In this document: positions 1 to 6,159 of the stretch, piece by piece | Position numbering within the stretch: position 1 is the stretch's first letter | Layout: every line of letters starts with the position of its first letter | From: an uncultured Blautia sp. | GTDB taxonomy: Bacteria; Bacillota; Clostridia; Lachnospirales; Lachnospiraceae | Direction of reading: 5' to 3' | Assembly (NCBI GenBank): GCA_900551075.1 | Contig: URVB01000080.1 | Location: 1-9,930 of the forward strand | Length of the DNA stretch: 9,930 nt | Position numbers and translations under genes: made by a program | Notes under the pieces: generated by a model | The model's input: only the letters and a program-made list of their open reading frames with translations | Told to the model about the DNA's origin: nothing | Database searches by the model: none

Positions 1-1192
1 TGTAGCAGTTTCTTCCCGGCTCGGCTCTGCCACATCCTGCAACAAGGAAACGGTGTTTGATCGCACCTGCCTTCACCGCATCCACAACCGTTCCTGCGTG
101 GGAAAGGATGGCGTTGTGACCGAATCCGGTGGTAACTTCACTGCCGCCATTAATGCCGAAGAACTCCATATCTTCATCAAACCCGCCGAGTTCCAAAGCC
201 TTGTTGATGACAGGGGTAAAATCTTTATCCTCTCCAATGTGAACTGCACCGGGAAATGCCACCACTTCGGTAGTGAATACACGGTCCGCATAGCTGTCCT
301 TCGGAGGCATCAGGCAATTAGTTGTGTAAAGGACAGGTGCAGGGAGTGCATCGAACTCTTTTCTCTGGTTTTGCCACGCCGTGCCATAATTGCCCTTGAG
401 GTGTTTATATTTCTTTAATCCCGGGTACGCATGAGCGGGAAGCATTTCGCCGTGGGTATAGATATTGATCCCCTTGCCATCCGTCTGCTCCAGAAGAAGC
501 CGGAGATCCTTCAGGTCATGTCCGGTAACCACAATAAACGGCCCCTTTTCAACTTTCAAAGGAACGGTAACCGGTGCCGGAGTTCCATAAGTGTCTGTAT
601 TTGCCCTATCAAGCAAAGCCATGCACTTAAGATTGATCTCACCAACCTTTAATACAGTCGGAAGCAGCGACTCCACAGTTTCCTCGTAGCCGATTTTGCA
701 CAAAGCCTCGCAGAAAAAGTCATTCACCTCCATGTCACTGTATCCCAGCATCAGCGCATGATAAGCATACGCAGCCATTCCACGGATACCAAAGAGAATA
801 AGTGATTTCAAAGAACGTATATCTTCTTGTGCATTCCAGAGCAGGTTCATATCATACTCATCATTTTTTCCGCAGCGTGAGGCACATGCGCTGCAGGCAG
901 GAACCAGTTTTTCCTTCTCTTTTCTGACTGCTTCAATCTGTCTTCTGATTGCATTGTCATCAAAGCTGACATTGGTCACTGTAGTAAATAATCCTTCAAT
1001 GATCGCTTTGCAGGTGCTGTCCACAGGCGCAGAATTTCCTTCTGCTGCCCGGGCCAGACCAATTAATGCGCCTGTCAATTCATCCTGTAAACCCGCTGTA
1101 TTCGATTTCTTCCCGCAAACCCCTGCATTACCTGTACACGCCGCACAGCCAGCAGTCTGTTCGCACTGAAAGCAAAACATTTTTTTCTCCAT
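1..1192 (-). CDS. hcp: Hybrid-cluster protein (hydroxylamine reductase), 3' end off window
   Basis: Reading the minus strand from ATG at 1192 gives 397 uninterrupted codons that run off the left edge; family members are about 530-550 residues, so roughly a quarter is missing. The N-terminal cysteine motif (C7, C10, C19, C26, in FCFQCEQTAG...CGKK) binds the conventional Fe-S cluster. Hybrid-cluster ligands are visible as His225 (TGHDLKD), Glu249 (YTHGEMLPA), Cys293 (TTNCLMPP) and Cys387 (VAGCGR). A second cysteine set at C100, C103 and C107 lies in the helical part. The family reduces hydroxylamine to ammonia in vitro and is linked to NO reduction and protein nitrosylation in nitrosative stress; it is cytoplasmic. 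The start is supported by AGGAGG at about 1199-1204. The gap to the upstream ferredoxin gene is only 13 bases, so the two are co-transcribed and perhaps translationally coupled, the ferredoxin protein being the likely electron donor. Confidence 0.96.
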   Translation of the reverse strand, partial: MEKKMFCFQCEQTAGCAACTGNAGVCGKKSNTAGLQDELTGALIGLARAAEGNSAPVDSTCKAIIEGLFTTVTNVSFDDNAIRRQIEAVRKEKEKLVPACSACASRCGKNDEYDMNLLWNAQEDIRSLKSLILFGIRGMAAYAYHALMLGYSDMEVNDFFCEALCKIGYEETVESLLPTVLKVGEINLKCMALLDRANTDTYGTPAPVTVPLKVEKGPFIVVTGHDLKDLRLLLEQTDGKGINIYTHGEMLPAHAYPGLKKYKHLKGNYGTAWQNQRKEFDALPAPVLYTTNCLMPPKDSYADRVFTTEVVAFPGAVHIGEDKDFTPVINKALELGGFDEDMEFFGINGGSEVTTGFGHNAILSHAGTVVDAVKAGAIKHRFLVAGCGRAEPGRNCY

Positions 1193-1205
1193 TATCGTCT
1201 CCTCC

Positions 1206-1919
1206 TTATTCATCAATGATCTGTCCGTCAGTGGAAATAGTCACCACATTCCACGGCATAAATTTACCGCTGTTTTGTAATGCCGCTTTTACAGCATTTT
1301 CAATGCCTCCACAGCACGGAACCTCCATTCGGACTACAGTTACGCTCTTTATATTATTGTTCTTAATGATATCGGTCAGTTTCTCCGAATAATCAACAGT
1401 ATCCAGCTTCGGGCATCCAATAAGAGTAATGTGGTTTTTGATAAACTTATCATGAAAAGCTGCATATGCATAAGCCGTGCAATCAGCAGCAACCAGCAAT
1501 TTCGCGCCATCAAAATATGGTGCATTAACCGGAGCAAGTTTTATCTGGACCGGCCACTGACGAAGCTGAGAAACACCAGCAGATATAGATGCCGTCTCAG
1601 TTGTACGAACAGGCTCTCTCTGCATTGTCTTTAATCTGCTTCCGGGACAACTGAGAGGAATGCCCATTCCCTCTGCCTTCTTTTTCTGTTTATTTTTCAA
1701 AACGGCCTTTTCGTCGTATGCGGCAGCTTCTCTTTCTTCAAATGAGATTGCACCGGCAGGACAGGCCGGCAGGCAGTCACCCAAACCATCACAGTAATCA
1801 TCACGGAGCAGCTTCGCTTTTCCATCAATCATACCGATTGCACCTTCGTGACACGCTGCGGCGCAGGCCCCACATCCATTGCACAGATTTTCATCGATTT
1901 TTATAATCTTTCGTTTCAT
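1206..1919 (-). CDS. Ferredoxin-domain (4Fe-4S) protein, probable redox partner of Hcp
   Basis: A 237-residue protein. The start is ATG 1919, with GGAGG at 1928-1932 and an 8-base spacer; a longer reading from TTG 1934 would place the start across the ribosome binding site and is rejected. Residues 8-60 form a ferredoxin fold: C13-x2-C16-x2-C19-x3-C23, then C43-x5-C49-x3-C53-P. The second motif lacks the usual middle cysteine (Leu46 where C-x2-C-x2-C would need one), so cluster II may be altered or absent. Residues 66-125 are a charged, probably flexible linker. The C-terminal half, about 130-237, is a separate domain with C147 (AADCTAY), C169 (IGCPKLD) and the pair C202-C203 (VPCCGG), which could bind another metal centre or be redox-active. 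Its position just before hcp in one operon suggests it feeds electrons to Hcp; that role is inferred. Such proteins are often given vague automatic names. Confidence 0.9.
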   Translation of the reverse strand: MKRKIIKIDENLCNGCGACAAACHEGAIGMIDGKAKLLRDDYCDGLGDCLPACPAGAISFEEREAAAYDEKAVLKNKQKKKAEGMGIPLSCPGSRLKTMQREPVRTTETASISAGVSQLRQWPVQIKLAPVNAPYFDGAKLLVAADCTAYAYAAFHDKFIKNHITLIGCPKLDTVDYSEKLTDIIKNNNIKSVTVVRMEVPCCGGIENAVKAALQNSGKFMPWNVVTISTDGQIIDE

Positions 1920-1927
1920 TTGAACTA

Positions 1928-1932
1928 CCTCC
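1928..1932 (-). promoter_or_regulatory. RBS that fixes the ferredoxin-gene start
   Basis: GGAGG on the minus strand, 8 bases before ATG 1919. It lies inside the longer open frame from TTG 1934, so the longer start is not credible. Confidence 0.85.
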
Positions 1933-1953
1933 AAAGCTTGATTTCTTAACTGG

Positions 1954-1959
1954 ATTATA
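1954..1959 (-). promoter_or_regulatory. -10 box of the ferredoxin-hcp operon promoter
   Basis: A perfect TATAAT on the minus strand predicts transcription starting near 1947, 28 bases before ATG 1919. No acceptable -35 hexamer sits 16-19 bases upstream (that region reads CATACC or ACATAC). A perfect -10 with no -35 is the layout of an activator-dependent promoter, and a palindrome is centred at -41.5 (see the operator at 1981-1996). Confidence 0.7.
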
Positions 1960-1970
1960 GTACTGTATTA

Positions 1971-1986
1971 CAAACAGGTATGTTTG
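1971..1986. promoter_or_regulatory. Second palindrome sharing a half-site with the main operator
   Basis: Perfect inverted repeat CAAACA (1971-1976), GGTA, TGTTTG (1981-1986). Its right arm is the left arm of the palindrome at 1981-1996, so the three half-sites CAAACA, TGTTTG and CAAACA stand in a row. Only one dimer could occupy the shared half-site at a time. The centre is about -31.5 from the predicted hcp start, where binding would block polymerase. Confidence 0.5.
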
Positions 1987-1996
1987 ATTTCAAACA
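1981..1996. promoter_or_regulatory. Crp/Fnr-type operator, centred at -41.5 of the hcp operon
   Basis: Perfect inverted repeat with arms TGTTTGA (1981-1987) and TCAAACA (1990-1996) around TT. The centre lies between 1988 and 1989, which is -41.5 from the start predicted by the TATAAT box at 1954-1959, the standard class II activator position for Crp/Fnr dimers. It also lies directly in front of the divergent Crp/Fnr gene, and its right arm touches that gene's ribosome binding site (AAGGAG 1996-2001), which would permit autorepression. That the neighbouring regulator is the protein that binds here is inferred. Confidence 0.65.
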
Positions 1997-2009
1997 AGGA
2001 GTAATTATT

Positions 2010-2690
2010 TTGAAAAAATATTTATTTGTACTTCGGAACAATCCTTTTTTTAACGGCCTTAACGACGAGGAAATACTCTCCGCATTACACTGTGTTCACG
2101 CGAACATTATAAACAAAACAGCGGGGGAATATATATTAAGAGTCGGTGACAGCACGACCGCCATGGGGCTTGTGCTGTCAGGCTCGGTTTTGATTGTTCA
2201 GGAGGATCTCTGGGGGCACAGAAATGTGATGACCAAATCCAAAGCGGGAGATTTCTTTGCAGAACCATTTGCTGCCATTCCAAACTCAGTATTAAATATT
2301 AGTGTTGTTGCAAATGAGAATTGTGAAATACTGATGCTGAATACGAAACGCCTTTTAACCGTCTGCCCTTGTGCCTGTGAACATCACAACAAGATTATCC
2401 GTAATCTGGTTTCTGTTCTTGCAAACAGGATTCTTATGTTTAACGATAAAATTACGCACATGAGCAAGCGAACAACCCGTGAAAAGCTCTTGTCATATTT
2501 ATCATCAGAATCTATCAGGCAGGGAAGTCTCTCCTTCGATATCCCATTTGACCGGCAGCAGTTAGCAGATTTTCTCTGTGTCGAAAGAGCTGCCATGTCA
2601 GTTGAGCTTTCTAAGCTTCAAAAGGATGGTATTCTTAAAAAAAACAGAAATCACTTTACACTGTATAAGCTCGATGGGTACTCGAATTGA
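2010..2690 (+). CDS. Crp/Fnr-family transcriptional regulator (candidate regulator of hcp)
   Basis: A 226-residue protein. The start is taken as TTG 2010, because AAGGAG (1996-2001) lies 8 bases before it; ATG 1980 is in frame but has no ribosome binding site and lies within the operator. Residues 10-125 form the cyclic-nucleotide-type beta-roll sensor domain (NPFFNGLNDEEI, LVLSGSV). Residues 135-160 are the dimer helix, and about 165-220 a winged helix with recognition region DRQQLADFLCVERAAMS. The cluster C119-P-C121-A-C123-E-H-H between the domains is notable: related clostridial regulators as I recall them keep cysteines here, so it could sense a metal, haem or redox state; this is inferred. 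It is divergent from the ferredoxin-hcp operon with two palindromes between them, which suggests control of hcp and of itself. An HcpR-like role is plausible but unproven. Confidence 0.92.
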   Translation: MKKYLFVLRNNPFFNGLNDEEILSALHCVHANIINKTAGEYILRVGDSTTAMGLVLSGSVLIVQEDLWGHRNVMTKSKAGDFFAEPFAAIPNSVLNISVVANENCEILMLNTKRLLTVCPCACEHHNKIIRNLVSVLANRILMFNDKITHMSKRTTREKLLSYLSSESIRQGSLSFDIPFDRQQLADFLCVERAAMSVELSKLQKDGILKKNRNHFTLYKLDGYSN

Positions 2691-2765
2691 TGCGCAGCAG
2701 CCCCTTTCCGACTTCATACAGATACCCCCCTATGGTTTTGCTCCCACCCTTTACTCGTCAAATCA

Positions 2766-2796
2766 GGCACGTCACACCGTTTAAATGTCACGTGCC
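2766..2796. repeat. Imperfect hairpin over the stop codon of the mini-protein
   Basis: Arms at 2766-2776 and 2786-2796 pair at 10 of 11 positions (GGCACGT...ACGTGCC core) around a 9-base loop. The stem covers the stop codon (2788-2790) of the small minus-strand gene. Neither strand has a T-run after it, so it is not a canonical intrinsic terminator. It may protect convergent transcript ends between this gene and the Crp/Fnr gene. Confidence 0.5.
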
Positions 2797-2895
2797 CTGC
2801 AAAATGGTATATCCAACAAAGCCAAGCAAAGTAAGAGTCAATACTGTCGTAACCGTAGTTGTTGCATTTCCAAAAAATAACTTCAATAGCTTCAT
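2788..2895 (-). CDS. 35-residue hydrophobic mini-protein, single membrane segment
   Basis: The protein begins MKLLKLFFGN and ends GYTILQGT. Residues about 11-33 are an uninterrupted run of Ala, Thr, Val, Leu, Gly, Phe and Ile long enough to cross the membrane, with two lysines at the N-terminus (predicting N-in). The start ATG 2895 is preceded by GAGGTG (2902-2907) at a 6-base spacing. It follows the flavodoxin-like gene by 26 bases on the same strand, so it is probably co-transcribed. I do not recognise the family. It could be a membrane mini-protein, a toxin-like peptide or a chance frame; the ribosome binding site, composition and placement favour a real gene. Confidence 0.55.
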   Translation of the reverse strand: MKLLKLFFGNATTTVTTVLTLTLLGFVGYTILQGT

Positions 2896-2921
2896 TTGAT
2901 TCACCTCGCTGACCCTTGGGA

Positions 2922-3473
2922 CTATCCATACCAGTCCAGTACACATCTCAAATTCTCCACATTTACACGCTCACCACCATGCTGCATCATATCCGGCATA
3001 TCATCCTCATCCGGTGTACGATCAGCTTTCTCTGCCAATGCTTTCCCCGCTGTTTTATTCATCATACTCATCAGAAGCCTATAGATACCATGCAGCTTGT
3101 TGATGTCGAATCCGCCCTGAAGGGTAAAAACCGGTGAATTGTCGGGTATCACATTTTTCTTTCGTACTTCTTCTAACTGACTCCCGGTTTTTCCCATACA
3201 TACACCACAGACTGCCCTTACATGATAGCGGCTTGCCGTAGCCTTATAACCCTTTACTTTTCCTGCCATAATCCAACCTAAATAAATGATTTCTGCTCCC
3301 TCGGGAGCCGTCTTCTTAGCCTCGTCTGTCGAATAAACAGGTAAGTTTGTTTCCTGTCCAAGCATTTTCGCATACCGGGCTGTCGTTCCCGTGTTAAACA
3401 TCTCCCCATCGGAGACGACATCATTCAAATGTATTTCCATTGAGGAAATCTGCTTGTCATACCGACTAGCCAT
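2922..3473 (-). CDS. Flavodoxin-like protein with a TetR-derived N-terminus (chimera)
   Basis: A 183-residue frame from ATG 3473. From about residue 25 it reads as a clostridial flavodoxin-domain protein: phosphate-loop-like NTGTTARYAKML, then IIYLGWIMAGKVKGY, VCGVCMGKTGSQLE, FTLQGGFDINKLHGIYRLLM and the acidic tail DRTPDEDDM...VLDWYG. FMN binding is inferred. Residues 1-24 do not belong to that fold: with the open frame upstream they continue a TetR HTH segment (see 3402-3545). The first beta-strand of a flavodoxin, expected before the loop, is missing. None of ATG 3473, 3440 or 3401 has a properly spaced ribosome binding site (GGGGAG abuts ATG 3401 with no spacer). I infer a deletion that joined a tetR gene in frame to a flavodoxin gene. 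It may be a decaying gene or still make a 159-residue product from 3401. Confidence 0.7.
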   Translation of the reverse strand: MASRYDKQISSMEIHLNDVVSDGEMFNTGTTARYAKMLGQETNLPVYSTDEAKKTAPEGAEIIYLGWIMAGKVKGYKATASRYHVRAVCGVCMGKTGSQLEEVRKKNVIPDNSPVFTLQGGFDINKLHGIYRLLMSMMNKTAGKALAEKADRTPDEDDMPDMMQHGGERVNVENLRCVLDWYG

Positions 3474-3545
3474 TTCAGTAAATATTGCTTCGAATACACC
3501 CTGCTTGCTTTTGTAGTGCCTGTAGAGAGTGCGACAGCCCCGTCA
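3402..3545 (-). pseudogene. TetR-family regulator fragment (DNA-binding helices only)
   Basis: Upstream of ATG 3473 the same frame is open back to a TGA at 3543-3545 and reads GCRTLYRHYKSKQGVFEAIF, then TEMASRYDKQ. This is the TetR recognition helix and helix 4 (TLYRHYKSK is a hallmark). The preceding part of the HTH and the start codon are missing: further upstream another frame reads IKKVLDGA before the MATE terminator, which may be a frameshifted continuation. No ligand-binding domain follows; the frame passes directly into the flavodoxin-like sequence near 3401. It is judged a truncated remnant, perhaps once the regulator of the adjacent efflux pump. Confidence 0.6.
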
Positions 3546-3561
3546 AGCACTTTCTTAATAT

Positions 3562-3598
3562 AAAAACTGCGCCACAACCTTAACAGGCCATCGCGCAG
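3562..3598 (-). terminator. Intrinsic terminator of the MATE gene
   Basis: On the minus strand CTGCGC (3593-3598) pairs with GCGCAG (3567-3572). Inside, after one G-G mismatch, ATGGCC pairs with GGTTGT (three wobble pairs) around a 6-base loop TGTTAA. The stem is followed at once by TTTTT then ATATT. It lies about 54-90 bases past the MATE stop codon (3652-3654). Confidence 0.75.
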
Positions 3599-3651
3599 CG
3601 ATTTTGTTCAATTCCAATTTACCCTGTAAACAACTCTCATACACCTGTTTA

Positions 3652-5028
3652 TCAACTAATATCCCTTGTAATATTTTTCACCCAGATATATTTCTTATAC
3701 CTTGGATAAATCCAGGGAATTTTTATGATTTCATCCGACATCACGATCATATACACCAACATGACCGGCCAATGGAAAACAAAAGTACCTAAGATTGCAA
3801 GCGGAAGCGAGAAACACCACTTGCTTATCAGCACGGATTTAGCGTCGTAAATAGTATCTCCCCCTGCCGGAAAAATGCCGCAGGTAATGATTGTGTTTAA
3901 TGAGTAGGCAAATAGATATGCAGATGAAACAAACATCATTTTAATCAGATAATTTCCTGCATTGTCTGTAAAAACAAAAAATGCGCTGGCTGCAGGACCG
4001 ATAATTAAAAGAATTATCATGTTTACAATTCCGCAAAGAATGGAAACTTTGCAGAATTTTACAGCACATATTTTTGCTTCCTCCATCCGGTTTTGACCAA
4101 GCAGGCGTCCCGTCATAATAGATGCGCCGCTTGACAGGCCTTTGCAAAAACAGGTTGTCAATTCCAGAATTACGGTAATAACCGATTCCGCCGCAACAGC
4201 GTCATTTCCGAGATGTCCCATAATCATTGAACGCATGGAATAGCCTATTCCCCAGGAAAGACTGCTTGCAAGTACAGGAAACGTAACTTTTGATAAGTCT
4301 TTATAGAGAATTGGCGAATGACTGAAAAATGAACTTCGATCAGGACGAATATGGTTTTTTCCGTACGAATCCACCACACATACTATAAAGGCACATGCCT
4401 CAACAACTACTGTTGATATTGCACAGCCTGCAATGCCGAGACGGGGTATTCCGGCCAAGCCATATATCAAAAATAAATCTGCAAGCATATCTATTATAAC
4501 TGTCATTACGCTTATAGCCGCACTTGCCGAAGCCCGGCCGCTTATTTTCATCACCATAAGGTAAACCTGCGTTACACCTGAAAACAGATAAGACCAACTG
4601 ACGATTTTGAGGTATTCGCTTCCTGTGCTGATTAAGTCTTTATCCGATGTATATAGAGTCATGAGATTTTTTGAAAAAAAGAAAGTGCCGAAGAAAAAAA
4701 TCAGTGAAATTACTGCACAGAGTTTTATTCCTGCAGACATAAAGCTTTTTATTGTATCATAATCTTTTTTTCCGTAATATTGAGTGATTAAAACACCGCA
4801 GCCTCCAATTATACTGCCCGTAAATAAATTCATGATAAAAGAAATCTGATTGGCAAGAGAAACAGCCGAAACAGCATTTTGCGAGAATCTTCCCAGCATA
4901 ATTGCGTCGGAAGCGCCAACCAATGCCAACATCAGATTTTGCAGTGCAACGGGCAAAGCTATCGTAATTAATTCTTTACGAAAACATTCGTTCGATAAAA
5001 TGTAATCATGTTTGCTTAACTGCGCCAT
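3652..5028 (-). CDS. MATE-family multidrug/Na+ or H+ antiporter
   Basis: A 458-residue integral membrane protein, the normal size for MATE exporters. The start is ATG 5028 (MAQLSKHDYI), with AGGAAG at 5037-5042 and an 8-base spacer; the longer frame from 5070 has none. Two homologous halves are visible, about 16-175 and 245-405, each opening with a conserved proline (ITIALPVALQ; KVTFPVLASS) and each carrying the family loop motif (VLITQYYGKKDYDTIK near 79-94; MTGRLLGQNRMEEAK near 315-329). Hydrophobicity fits about 12 membrane helices. The family exports cationic drugs, dyes or metabolites using ion gradients; the substrate cannot be inferred. The gene has its own promoter (5109-5137) and terminator, so it is largely a single unit. 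Its base composition looks more AT-rich than the genes to the right (sample rows about 37% versus 57% GC), a possible sign of separate ancestry. Confidence 0.93.
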   Translation of the reverse strand: MAQLSKHDYILSNECFRKELITIALPVALQNLMLALVGASDAIMLGRFSQNAVSAVSLANQISFIMNLFTGSIIGGCGVLITQYYGKKDYDTIKSFMSAGIKLCAVISLIFFFGTFFFSKNLMTLYTSDKDLISTGSEYLKIVSWSYLFSGVTQVYLMVMKISGRASASAAISVMTVIIDMLADLFLIYGLAGIPRLGIAGCAISTVVVEACAFIVCVVDSYGKNHIRPDRSSFFSHSPILYKDLSKVTFPVLASSLSWGIGYSMRSMIMGHLGNDAVAAESVITVILELTTCFCKGLSSGASIMTGRLLGQNRMEEAKICAVKFCKVSILCGIVNMIILLIIGPAASAFFVFTDNAGNYLIKMMFVSSAYLFAYSLNTIITCGIFPAGGDTIYDAKSVLISKWCFSLPLAILGTFVFHWPVMLVYMIVMSDEIIKIPWIYPRYKKYIWVKNITRDIS

Positions 5029-5108
5029 AAAGTTATCTTCCTTTTTGAATTGTAATTTAACAAACAACATTTAATGGCCTTTTTGCGCTTTCCAAAACAG
5101 TTGCTGCG

Positions 5109-5137
5109 ATTTTATGACCGCCGCAGTCCAGAGTCAA
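5109..5137 (-). promoter_or_regulatory. Promoter of the MATE gene
   Basis: Minus strand: -35 TTGACT (5132-5137), a 17-base spacer, and -10 TAAAAT (5109-5114), each 5 of 6 to the vegetative consensus. A run of seven T then AATTTT just upstream resembles an UP element. The start would be near 5102, giving a leader of about 74 bases. The spacer holds an imperfect GC-rich dyad (GACTGCGGCGGTC) that could be an operator. Confidence 0.65.
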
Positions 5138-5152
5138 AATTAAAAAAACGGC

Positions 5153-6067
5153 TTATCCTCTCCGGAAGGATTTTTGTGCTCCCTGCTGTACGGTGTCCGT
5201 TCCCTTTAATTGTCCCAACAGCAAAGGAGAAGCGGAGTCATGAAGACTGTAATTCTCCCGCGCTTTTTGGGGATTGGTATTCGCATAACAGTACTTGCAG
5301 CCGTTCAGACAGGTATTATAAGCCCCTATATCCCGGCTCTCAATGCAATGGCAGCCTTGCCGCATCCCTTTGTGCTTCAAATCTTTGAACAGGATATCAT
5401 TTGCTTTTCCTAAAATGTCAAGTGTCATACACCCGGAAGCGTAAATACCATAACGTGTAAAATCCCCGTTTTTACCACAGGTTTGAATGGAAATACCGTA
5501 TTTATCTGCGATTGTGCCAAATCCATGCGCCAAAGCGTTCCTATCTTCTTCGGACAGTAAAATGATCTCCGGCATATTTGTTTCCAGCTTCTTATACATC
5601 TCTACAAAACTGAAAACGCAGCGGTCAATATAAGGGGCAAGGATTTTTGCCATTTGCTCAAAGGTTTCCAGGTGGCGTGAAACCGTATATTTTTCCGTAA
5701 GCAAAACAGGGTCATATCTCCACGCAATGCGTTGTCTGCCAACCTGCTTTGACAGCTCAATCAGCGTTTGCATGCTTTCCTCAACAGATGGAACACCCGG
5801 CTCAACATCTTTGCCGTAAGCTGTAATCGTATAGTGAAAATAGGTGTTGAAACGGTCCGTAATCTCATGTAAGCGGGGTAATATCGGTTTATAGTTTTTC
5901 GAGCAGAAAACAACGCAGTCAACCTTGTCAGGGGTCAATTCGTAGCGTGTGACCTTGTTTTGAAAAATCGGATTGCGCGAAAGAACATAGCCCTCCGAAA
6001 AACGGCGCAATAGCCATTCCGTGTAATATTGTACGGTATCTGTTCGCCCGCCTGTATTGATAATCAT
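5153..6067 (-). CDS. DUF1848 family protein with C-terminal radical-SAM-like Cys motif
   Basis: A 304-residue protein. The start is ATG 6067, with AGGAGG at 6075-6080 and a 7-base spacer; the longer frame from TTG 6091 runs through this site. The N-terminus MIINTGGRTD, the segments YTEWLLRRFSEGYVLSRNP and VDCVVFCSKNYKP, and RIAWRYDPVLLT in the middle match DUF1848 as I know it. The C-terminal part is rich in cysteine: C197, C213, C239, C241, then C253-x3-C257-x2-C260 (NTCLNGCKYCYAN). The last motif has exactly the CxxxCxxC spacing of radical SAM enzymes, but at the C-terminus instead of the N-terminus. The family has no established function; a [4Fe-4S] enzyme is an inference. It sits downstream of flavodoxin, a known electron donor to radical SAM enzymes, which is suggestive. 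Confidence 0.9.
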   Translation of the reverse strand: MIINTGGRTDTVQYYTEWLLRRFSEGYVLSRNPIFQNKVTRYELTPDKVDCVVFCSKNYKPILPRLHEITDRFNTYFHYTITAYGKDVEPGVPSVEESMQTLIELSKQVGRQRIAWRYDPVLLTEKYTVSRHLETFEQMAKILAPYIDRCVFSFVEMYKKLETNMPEIILLSEEDRNALAHGFGTIADKYGISIQTCGKNGDFTRYGIYASGCMTLDILGKANDILFKDLKHKGMRQGCHCIESRDIGAYNTCLNGCKYCYANTNPQKARENYSLHDSASPLLLGQLKGTDTVQQGAQKSFRRG

Positions 6068-6159
6068 TCCTGTACCTCCTGTATTTTTCAAAATTTTTTT
6101 CCATACAAAGCGTAATAAAGCGTTGTAAATGTCTTGTTCTCTGCCTGCTCTGCAGCCTT

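Noticed and set aside
53..1392. Plus-strand open frames of 60-120 codons opposite hcp and the ferredoxin gene
   Set aside because: They lie antisense to continuous, strongly recognisable coding sequence, have no ribosome binding sites and no protein-like motifs.
2714..2944. 76-codon minus-strand frame overlapping the mini-protein
   Set aside because: Another frame of the same strand that overlaps the end of the flavodoxin-like gene, with no ribosome binding site; the 35-residue frame has a good one.
3531..3541. GCGACAGCCCC, which resembles insertion-sequence ends
   Set aside because: It is accounted for by TetR codons (GGC TGT CGC), no matching inverted end or target duplication was found nearby, and no transposase is present.
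5029..5152. Open continuation after the DUF1848 stop reading LDCGGHKIAATVLESAKRPL
   Set aside because: It follows an in-frame stop, lacks a start and ribosome binding site, and coincides with the MATE promoter; I treat it as chance.
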